From contig NZ_MACI01000053.1 in the NCBI RefSeq assembly GCF_001884105.1, positions 50,738 through 114,737 on the forward strand: a DNA stretch of 64,000 bases. The letters run 5' to 3'. Below are positions 18,019-23,894 of this stretch, one piece after another; within the stretch, counting starts at the first letter, position 1, and each line of letters begins with the position of its first letter. A program made the translations under genes and the position numbers. This DNA comes from Bacillus luti. GTDB lineage: Bacteria; Bacillota; Bacilli; Bacillales; Bacillaceae_G. Under the pieces are notes generated by a model. It worked only from the letters and a program-made list of their open reading frames with translations. It was not told where the DNA came from and did not search any database.

Positions 18019-18695
18019 TTACGTTAAATCATATTGCTAAAACGTATTATCAAGGAAAATTGGCAGTGCCGATTTTGCACGGTATTAGTTTAACGATTCA
18101 AGGCGGGGAGTTCGTTTCGATTATGGGACCGTCTGGTTCTGGTAAATCAACGCTTATGAATATTATCGGCTGTTTAGATCGTCCAACAGAAGGCGAATAT
18201 ATGCTGAATGATGTGAATATCTTAACAGCAGACGAGTCAAGGCTTGCTTTAATTCGTAATGAATATATCGGTTTTGTGTTTCAGCACTTTAATTTGCTTC
18301 CGCGTCTTTCTGCGGTGGAAAATGTTGAGCTTCCGCTCGTATATGGTGGCGTGAAGAAAGCAGAGCGTCGCAAACGTGCTTTAGAGGCGTTAGGTAAAGT
18401 TGGATTAGCGGACCGCGTGCATCATTTACCAAACGAATTGTCAGGTGGACAGAAGCAGCGTGTAGCAATTGCAAGAGCAATTGCTAATAATCCAACGTTC
18501 ATTATGGCCGACGAGCCGACTGGTGCACTTGATACGAAGTCTGGTGAGCAAGTTATGGATATTTTCACGAAGCTTAATGCAGAAGGTACAACAATTGTTA
18601 TGGTTACGCATGAAGAGGAAGTAGCAGCGTATTCTTCCCGCCGTATTGTACTGCGAGATGGGAAAATTACAGAAGATAGAAGGTGTGCGGTATGA
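18015..18695 (+). CDS. ABC transporter ATP-binding protein, MacB/LolD/YknY type
   Basis: A 226-residue ATPase. Walker A is GPSGSGKST, the Q-loop FVFQHFNLLPRLS, the signature LSGGQKQRVAIARA and Walker B IMADEPTGALDTKSG, with an H-loop in VTHEEE. The NLLPRLSA and TGALD features are typical of the MacB/LolD/FtsE subfamily. ATGA overlaps link it to the adaptor gene before and the permease after. It powers the associated permease at the cytoplasmic face. Confidence 0.95.
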   Translation: MITLNHIAKTYYQGKLAVPILHGISLTIQGGEFVSIMGPSGSGKSTLMNIIGCLDRPTEGEYMLNDVNILTADESRLALIRNEYIGFVFQHFNLLPRLSAVENVELPLVYGGVKKAERRKRALEALGKVGLADRVHHLPNELSGGQKQRVAIARAIANNPTFIMADEPTGALDTKSGEQVMDIFTKLNAEGTTIVMVTHEEEVAAYSSRRIVLRDGKITEDRRCAV

Positions 18696-19894
18696 GTTTA
18701 CTAGATAGTATAAAAATTGCCCTATCTTCTATTTTAGCTCATAAACTGCGTTCAGCTCTTACGATGCTCGGTATTATTATCGGAGTAGGTTCGATTATTA
18801 CTGTCGTTGCAATTGGGCAAGGCGGGGAAGCGATGCTGAAGTCGAAATTCGCAGGTTCTGGTGGTAATAATCTTATGCCAATTCAATTTAAAGCAGATAT
18901 TAATGATGAGTTTGCTATGGGCGGATTTCAAATACCGAAGTTAACGGAAGAGGATATTTTGGAAGTAAAACAAGTGAAAGATGTTTCACACGTTATTACG
19001 ACAAACCAGAATTCAGAGGTGCTTGATGTAAATGATAAAAAAGCAAATCTGAATATTATTGGTCTTGATAATGAATATTTTGCGGTTAATAAAGTAAAGG
19101 TCGTAAAGGGACGTACTTTAAGTGAATCAGATATTACTCATGCAAATAATGTTGTGATGATTAGTACAAAAACAGAGGAAACATTATTTAAGGACGTAAA
19201 CCCAGTTGGACAAATTATTGAGATGAAGGGGCAGCCAATGCAAATTATTGGTGTATATAAATCTGATAATGAGTTTATGGGATTTGAAATGGAAGAAGCG
19301 TTAATCCCCCTTACGTTATGGCCTGTTTTATACGGAACAGATGATATTCAAAATATCGCAATTCAAGCTAAAAATGTAGATGACTTAGAAGCAGCGGGGA
19401 AAAAAGCTGTTGATGTATTAAATAGTCGTAAGCCAAGTGAAATTCCAGGTAAATATGAACTGGTAAATTTAAAAGAATTCCAAGAAAATGTTTCTAAAGT
19501 AACTGGTATTATGACGATGATTATCGGCGGTATTGCAGGTATTTCATTAGTCGTTGGTGGTATCGGTGTTATGAATATTATGCTCGTATCTGTAACGGAG
19601 CGTACGCGCGAAATTGGAATACGTAAAGCACTTGGAGCAACACGTAGTAAAATTTTATTACAGTTTTTAATTGAAGCAGTTATGTTAACGCTTTTAGGTG
19701 GTTTGATTGGAATTGGTCTTGGATATGGCGGAGCATATATCGTTTCTACATTCGCAAAATGGCCACCACTCGTTTCATGGGAAGTTGTCGTTGGAGGCGT
19801 ATTATTCTCGATGACACTTGGTATTATTTTCGGATTAATTCCAGCGAATAAAGCTGCGAAATTAGATCCAATTGAAGCATTACGTTATGAGTAA
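18692..19894 (+). CDS. ABC transporter permease, MacB/YknZ (FtsX-like)
   Basis: A 400-residue MacB-type permease. Helix 1 is preceded by the family opening SILAHKLRSALTMLGIIIGV, then comes an extracellular MacB-PCD domain of about 200 residues, then three C-terminal helices in the FtsX domain. VTERTREIGIRKALGAT is the conserved cytoplasmic coupling segment. The ATG that overlaps the ATPase stop (ATGA) is chosen over a GTG 9 bp upstream. The protein transmits ATP-driven motion to the extracellular adaptor. Confidence 0.94.
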   Translation: MSLLDSIKIALSSILAHKLRSALTMLGIIIGVGSIITVVAIGQGGEAMLKSKFAGSGGNNLMPIQFKADINDEFAMGGFQIPKLTEEDILEVKQVKDVSHVITTNQNSEVLDVNDKKANLNIIGLDNEYFAVNKVKVVKGRTLSESDITHANNVVMISTKTEETLFKDVNPVGQIIEMKGQPMQIIGVYKSDNEFMGFEMEEALIPLTLWPVLYGTDDIQNIAIQAKNVDDLEAAGKKAVDVLNSRKPSEIPGKYELVNLKEFQENVSKVTGIMTMIIGGIAGISLVVGGIGVMNIMLVSVTERTREIGIRKALGATRSKILLQFLIEAVMLTLLGGLIGIGLGYGGAYIVSTFAKWPPLVSWEVVVGGVLFSMTLGIIFGLIPANKAAKLDPIEALRYE

Positions 19895-19904
19895 GTAATA
19901 GTGT

Positions 19905-19994
19905 AGTAGAGAGGGGGGCTCTCTACTGCAAATTACCGTTCTAGTGGGCGGTTCGTAGCCTCTATGTGAGGAAGTGAACCGCCCGTTAGAACGG
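19905..19994 (+). repeat. Tandem paired-hairpin element between permease and Yip1 gene
   Basis: Two dyads lie in tandem. The first pairs AGTAGAGAG with CTCTCTACT over a G-rich loop. The second has 19-nt arms at 19936-19954 and 19976-19994. They match except at two adjacent positions where G and T face each other, so as RNA the stem is fully paired with two G-U wobbles. Its loop contains a small CCTC/GAGG hairpin. No T-run follows, so it is not a standard terminator. It may set the relative expression of the upstream and downstream genes by processing or stability. Confidence 0.7.
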
Positions 19995-20021
19995 GTTATA
20001 TAAATAGAAGGAGGCGTTATA

Positions 20022-20723
20022 ATGGAAGCTAATGTGAATACGCAAAAAGCTAGCGGCGAGAAGCCATCATTGTTCGGAATGATTACTTCTCCTGGTTTAC
20101 AGTTTGAGAGAATGAAGACGACTGAGAAAGTTTGGGGTATGTTCTTCATAGTGGCGCTATTACAAGGACTAGTGGGTGGTTTAAATTCGTATATTACGTA
20201 TACATCACCTGAGATGATTGAAATGCAAAAGAAATTAGGTGGTGCACTTGCAGAGCAGGGATCGCTTGTATCAAATTTAATTTCTAGTACGATATGGGGA
20301 ATAGTAGGTGTTATGATTGCAACATTAGTTGTTGCAGCTATTTATAAAGTGTTTATGATGTTTTACGGGAATGATACTTCTTATAAAAAAATAGTAATGA
20401 TTATTGTATACGCGGATATTATTGTTATTATTGGTGGACTCATTAATGGTATTATAGCTTTAATTTTAGGTGCTGCACCAACTGCGTATACAAGTTTAGG
20501 TCCGTTATTTGAGAAAGGCTCACTTGCATATGGAATCGCTAATTCAATTGAAGTGTTCTATTTATGGAATTTAGTTTTAATTTGGTTAGGATTACAAGTT
20601 ACAGCAGGATTAAGTAAAGTGAAAGCAGCTATTCCAATTATCGTTTTATTCATTATTAAGGCGGTATTCTTAGCTGCGATTGTTGTATTGATGGCAAAGT
20701 TTTTACCTGGTTTGCCGGTATAA
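20022..20723 (+). CDS. Yip1-domain membrane protein (YknW-like)
   Basis: A 233-residue protein with about five membrane helices and the Yip1 domain pattern, including SLFGMITSPGLQFERMK before helix 1. In B. subtilis the Yip1-family YknW is encoded with YknXYZ and helps the transporter assemble. Here the Yip1 gene follows the permease rather than preceding the adaptor, separated by the paired-hairpin element. AGGAGG precedes the ATG. The functional link to the transporter is inference from synteny. Confidence 0.82.
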   Translation: MEANVNTQKASGEKPSLFGMITSPGLQFERMKTTEKVWGMFFIVALLQGLVGGLNSYITYTSPEMIEMQKKLGGALAEQGSLVSNLISSTIWGIVGVMIATLVVAAIYKVFMMFYGNDTSYKKIVMIIVYADIIVIIGGLINGIIALILGAAPTAYTSLGPLFEKGSLAYGIANSIEVFYLWNLVLIWLGLQVTAGLSKVKAAIPIIVLFIIKAVFLAAIVVLMAKFLPGLPV

Positions 20724-20735
20724 TATGGTTGGACT

Positions 20736-20768
20736 AAAAGGTGGCTCTCCCGAGAGTCACCTTTTTTA
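20736..20768 (+). terminator. Rho-independent terminator after the Yip1 gene
   Basis: AAAAGGTGGCTCTC pairs with GAGAGTCACCTTTT (one G-U pair), followed by TTTATTTTT. Confidence 0.88.
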
Positions 20769-20779
20769 TTTTTACCCCT

Positions 20780-20854
20780 ATTTCAAATACGACCAGTTGA
20801 ATTTCAAATTCTGCCTAGTGTAATTTCAAATTTGGATAGCAGTATTTGAAATTA
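20780..20854 (+). promoter_or_regulatory. Array of four ATTTCAAAT boxes upstream of the sigma-factor gene
   Basis: The 9-mer ATTTCAAAT occurs at 20780-20788, 20801-20809 and 20823-20831. Its inverse complement ATTTGAAAT is at 20844-20852. Start-to-start spacings are 21, 22 and 21 bp, close to two helical turns, so all sites face one side of the DNA. The last two form a perfect 11-bp inverted repeat. I do not recognise the binding protein. Confidence 0.6.
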
Positions 20855-20941
20855 CTCACAGTGAATTCTCTTCTTTATTTTTATATTGTGAAGGTACCGG
20901 CGGAATAACAAAGAGGTATACCTTTTAGAAGTGGGTACTGT

Positions 20942-21412
20942 GTGAAACCAGCAACTTTTAAAGAGGCAGTTGTGTTGTATGAAGGAATGATTGTAAATCA
21001 AATAAAGAAGCTAGGTATTCGGAAAGATTATGAAGAGTATTATCAATGTGGTTTAATCGGTCTTTGGCATGCCTATGAAAGGTTTGATGCGGAGAAAGGA
21101 AGTTTTCCTGCATATGCAGTTGTAACGGTGCGTGGTTATATATTAGAAAGGTTGAAGAAAGAGTTCGCAGTACAAGAAAAGTGTGTATATGTAGGAGAGT
21201 ATGAGGATATCTTCCATGCTGAAGATATTGGAATGAGAGCGAAGGATTTGATGAGTGTATTAAATGAGAAGGAGAAGTATATTATTTTTGAACGCTTTTT
21301 TGTAGGGAAGACGATGGGGGAAATCGCTTTAGAGACAGAAATGACATATTATCAAGTGAGATGGGTGTATCGGCAAGCACTGGAGAAAATGCGAGATAGT
21401 TTAAGAGGATAA
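20942..21412 (+). CDS. Small sigma-70 family RNA polymerase sigma factor
   Basis: 156 residues with region 2 (DYEEYYQCGLIGLWHAYERFD, FPAYAVVTVRGYILERLK) and a short C-terminal region 4 helix-turn-helix (KTMGEIALETEMTYYQVRWVYRQAL). Regions 1 and 3 are missing, as in alternative sigma factors of the SigH/ComX/ECF type. The start is GTG with a weak AGTGGG upstream. It is convergent with the comK homologue, the two sharing a bidirectional terminator. No anti-sigma gene is adjacent. The four-box array upstream may control it. A competence role is suggested only by the neighbour. Confidence 0.82.
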   Translation: MKPATFKEAVVLYEGMIVNQIKKLGIRKDYEEYYQCGLIGLWHAYERFDAEKGSFPAYAVVTVRGYILERLKKEFAVQEKCVYVGEYEDIFHAEDIGMRAKDLMSVLNEKEKYIIFERFFVGKTMGEIALETEMTYYQVRWVYRQALEKMRDSLRG

Positions 21413-21417
21413 ATAGT

Positions 21418-21465
21418 AACAAGTAGAATGGAAGGCAAGAGATGTTGCTTTCCATTCTACTTGTT
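21418..21465. terminator. Bidirectional terminator between the sigma factor and comK
   Basis: A perfect 16-bp inverted repeat (AACAAGTAGAATGGAA and its complement) separates two convergent genes. Confidence 0.85.
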
Positions 21466-21468
21466 AGT

Positions 21469-21978
21469 TTAAGGTAGTAAATGCAACAAGAGGTTTTTAA
21501 ATTGTAGTGAATCTTGCATGTTCATACGTGATAGTACGTATCCAGCTTTTAATACTTGTTGTTTTAACTTATGGGGACTGATGTGTATTGTAGTAGTAGT
21601 ACCATTTGAAAAATGAATTGTAGCTTGCTTGCTCTTTTTGAAAAATTCTATGTCATCTATATGGTTATAAAATAGCCATATACAGTTTGGAGAAGAAGGA
21701 GATTCTGTTGGAAAAGCGCAAATATATTCCCTATGATTAATTGGAATTGGGACGTTTTGTTTGAATTTAAAATTTGTTTGGACTGCATTACGTCTGCCTT
21801 GATAAGTAGAGTGAACATTCGTTAGACAAGATTTCTTTATGAGTTGGATGGCAGTTTGACTGGAGTGTATATGATTACCGCTACTGTCGATAAGTGTTGT
21901 GCAATAATAAGGGTGTTTGCAAGGCTCTAGCATCATTGTAGAATTAGAAATAAAAATATCATTTTCATCATTAGACAT
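21469..21978 (-). CDS. comK: ComK-family competence transcription factor, short C-terminus
   Basis: 169 residues aligning by eye with B. subtilis ComK: a central SC...STYQGRRNAV block (ComK: SSYAGRKAG), ICAFPTESPSSPNCIW, and IHFSNGTTTTIHIS. ComK binds paired AT boxes and activates DNA uptake genes. The protein ends soon after GYVLSRMNMQDS, well before the end of the 192-residue B. subtilis protein. GGGAGGA lies 9 nt before the ATG at 21978, which decides the start against a 48-residue longer reading. B. cereus genomes are known to carry two ComK proteins, and this fits the shorter type. Confidence 0.85.
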   Translation of the reverse strand: MSNDENDIFISNSTMMLEPCKHPYYCTTLIDSSGNHIHSSQTAIQLIKKSCLTNVHSTYQGRRNAVQTNFKFKQNVPIPINHREYICAFPTESPSSPNCIWLFYNHIDDIEFFKKSKQATIHFSNGTTTTIHISPHKLKQQVLKAGYVLSRMNMQDSLQFKNLLLHLLP

Positions 21979-22170
21979 AATTCTAAGTCCTCCCTTATAA
22001 AATATTATTCTTAATATTATTATATACAAATTAAGTAAATTAAATGTTAATCTTTTGTTTCGTATTGTAAATTTTGGTTGTTCGTTTACAATACAATATG
22101 TAATAGTTTTTCTAATTTGCATCGCTTGTACATATATATGAAAATAGAAAAGAGTAGGCGGTGAGATAGT

Positions 22171-22569
22171 ATGAAGAAAAAGTATATTATTATGGCTCTA
22201 GTTGTTGTTCTCCTAGTATATTTAGCAAATAGCAATCCGAGTAAAGGAGAATATACAGAATGGGCAGCGAAGCAGTTTATGAAACGTAACGATGTGAGTA
22301 AGAAACTAGATGAAGTTCAAAAAGAGAACGAAGAGGGTCTCCTTGGCGATTTAGCATCGGCTAGTAAGAAGTTGGCGAAAAAGTATGTTGAGCCACAAGT
22401 TGGATTATTAATCGATCATTATACAAAACGGAATGATTATATTTTCTTCTCAACATATACGACCGAGTTTGATTTAGGCGGAGAAAACTATAAATATGTT
22501 TGTGTTGGTGTTTCAAAGATCTTTATCCCAATTGAAATGCCGAAGAAAAAAGACGAACCTGCAAAATGA
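22171..22569 (+). CDS. DUF4359 domain protein, membrane anchored or secreted
   Basis: 132 residues with an N-terminal hydrophobic segment (residues 4-19) followed by NPSKGEYTEWAAKQFM, which opens the DUF4359 domain. The domain ends with an aromatic beta-strand region, NDYIFFSTYTTEF and YKYVCVGVSKIFIPI. Function unknown. It is divergent from comK, with GGTGAG before the ATG. The terminator hairpin begins within its last codons. Confidence 0.8.
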   Translation: MKKKYIIMALVVVLLVYLANSNPSKGEYTEWAAKQFMKRNDVSKKLDEVQKENEEGLLGDLASASKKLAKKYVEPQVGLLIDHYTKRNDYIFFSTYTTEFDLGGENYKYVCVGVSKIFIPIEMPKKKDEPAK

Positions 22570-22586
22570 TGCAGATTCGTCTTTTT
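22551..22586 (+). terminator. Rho-independent terminator overlapping the DUF4359 gene end
   Basis: AGACGAACCTGCA pairs with TGCAGATTCGTCT (one G-U pair) and is followed by TTTTC. The left arm is coding. Confidence 0.8.
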
Positions 22587-22591
22587 CATTT

Positions 22592-22744
22592 ATCCCGCTA
22601 TTTGCGGGCAGTAAGACACCTCTCTCAAAATTCGGCTGGAGAAAAGAAGTTAGGTGGAGATCAACTGCCCGTAAATGCCCGATTGGTGAGGGCTGATAAT
22701 CAGTGGGGATGAAAAAAAACCCACTGATTAAAGTTTCACTTTAT
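22592..22744 (-). repeat. Interspersed structured repeat, long copy
   Basis: About 150 bp rich in dyads: CCCGC/GCGGG, GGGCAGT/ACTGCCC and AATCAGTGGG/CCCACTGATT. Its last 74 bp (22671-22744) match 22983-23051 apart from a few substitutions and small gaps. Read on the minus strand, it starts at the stop codon of the DUF2922 gene and its first hairpin can act as a terminator. Size and structure are compatible with B. cereus group bcr-type repeats, but the family was not confirmed by search. Confidence 0.7.
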
Positions 22745-22956
22745 AGCGTAATTGGAACTTCAGAGACATTTCTTTCTACGAGACGTGCTTCTTTTTTTCG
22801 AGTATTTTCATCAATTGATGAGAATACAGATGAGGCAAGAATGGTATCCATTACTTGATCTACGACTTGTGTATCGATGGGGATGATGGGCTTCTCGATA
22901 GAAAAAACAACTGTTTTTCCATTTTCTTTCGCGAAAATTAATTCTAGTACTTGCAT
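22741..22956 (-). CDS. DUF2922 domain protein
   Basis: A 71-residue protein matching the small DUF2922 family by length and its opening LELIFAKENGKTVVFSIE. Function unknown. It is commonly paired with a DUF1659 gene, as here. Its start has AAGGAGG upstream. Its stop codon forms the edge of the interspersed repeat that probably also ends its transcript. Confidence 0.82.
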   Translation of the reverse strand: MQVLELIFAKENGKTVVFSIEKPIIPIDTQVVDQVMDTILASSVFSSIDENTRKKEARLVERNVSEVPITL

Positions 22957-22982
22957 GTGTTTTCCTCCTTTTTATTTATCAC

Positions 22983-23051
22983 GTAAACGTCCGATTGGTG
23001 CGGGTTAATAATGAGTGGGGATGCCCCCACTCATTAAAATTTCACTCTATA
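22983..23051 (-). repeat. Interspersed structured repeat, short copy
   Basis: About 69 bp closely matching the end of the longer copy at 22671-22744: CGATTGGTG, an AATGAGTGGGG/CCCCACTCATT hairpin, and TTTCACTCTATA. It fills most of the gap between the DUF1659 and DUF2922 genes and overlaps the DUF1659 stop codon exactly as the other copy overlaps the DUF2922 stop. Confidence 0.75.
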
Positions 23052-23271
23052 GGCTAGAAAGATCTGATATGCTTACAAGCTGTACAGCGTGAAGTGATGA
23101 TTCTTGTAATGAGGCAAGAGCACGTGCTACGTTGTGTACTTGCTCTAAGTTTGCGTTTGTTTTTACATGCTTAAATTGTTTGTTCTTGAAAACTGTTTTG
23201 CCGTTCTTATCTAATCCTTTGTTTAATACAAGACGTAGTGTTAAATCCATTACGATTGTTTCAACTGCCAT
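23047..23271 (-). CDS. DUF1659 domain protein
   Basis: 74 residues of the DUF1659 family, with LRLVLNKGLDKNGKTVFKNK and a C-terminal ALASLQESSLHAVQLVS segment. Function unknown. The ATG at 23271 follows an AAGGGGGTGAT site at normal spacing, so an in-frame GTG three codons upstream is not used. It forms a pair with the DUF2922 gene, each ending at a repeat copy. Confidence 0.82.
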   Translation of the reverse strand: MAVETIVMDLTLRLVLNKGLDKNGKTVFKNKQFKHVKTNANLEQVHNVARALASLQESSLHAVQLVSISDLSSL

Positions 23272-23381
23272 GTTTATCACCCCCTTTCACTTTATAAATA
23301 GGGTGCAAATGTCATGTTTGGGCGTGAAATTTTATTTTTTTTTTGGTACTCTTAAAAGACTAGGAGAGGAGTTTCGGAAGA

Positions 23382-23864
23382 ATGAATCGTAAATTATTTT
23401 GGATTCCTGTATTACTATGGATGGGGCTGATTTTCTATTCTTCAGCACAACCGTATAAAAAGCAGGATATGCGCTCAGATATTGAACAATATATAAATGT
23501 TGAATTTGTGAAAGAGCATTTTTCATGGGTATCTATCGATTATGGCGGAGGTACACCGGTTAGTATTGAAAATAAAGGTGTAGGCGGATTTGTTGAGTTT
23601 TTCCTTCGTAAAGGCGCTCATTTTATGGTGTTCTTTATGCTTGGTTCATTGACGTATTACGCTTTCTATCGATCGGGCTATTCGAGAAAAAGGTGCTTTA
23701 TATACGCTCTCCTTTTCATTGCGGGGTATGCAACATTTGATGAAATTCATCAATCGTTTACAGGAGATCGTACACCAATGTGGCAAGATTCATTGCTAGA
23801 TACGTGCGGCGGGTTAACAGGAATTATAATAAGCAATTGGTTTTGGCATAGAAAAAGGAGCTAA
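23382..23864 (+). CDS. VanZ family membrane protein
   Basis: 160 residues. The N-terminal helix has IPVLLWMGLIFYSSAQP, and later come GAHFMVFFMLGSLTYYA and FDEIHQSFTGDRTPMWQDSL, the VanZ-family DE(I/L)HQ...GR signature with three further helices. VanZ homologues are linked to low-level teicoplanin resistance in enterococci, but most bacillary members have no known role. Ends in a bidirectional terminator shared with the SNF2 gene. Confidence 0.9.
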   Translation: MNRKLFWIPVLLWMGLIFYSSAQPYKKQDMRSDIEQYINVEFVKEHFSWVSIDYGGGTPVSIENKGVGGFVEFFLRKGAHFMVFFMLGSLTYYAFYRSGYSRKRCFIYALLFIAGYATFDEIHQSFTGDRTPMWQDSLLDTCGGLTGIIISNWFWHRKRS

Positions 23865-23891
23865 TCTCATTTAGAGATTTGCTCCTTTTTA
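23853..23891. terminator. Bidirectional terminator between vanZ-like and SNF2 genes
   Basis: AAAAAGGAGC pairs with GCTCCTTTTT, with an inner AATCTC/GAGATT stem, between convergent genes. Confidence 0.85.
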
Positions 23892-23894
23892 TGT

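Noticed and set aside
21979-22122. 48-codon N-terminal extension of the comK homologue
   Set aside because: Hydrophobic, AT-rich, and the good ribosome site lies at the shorter start.
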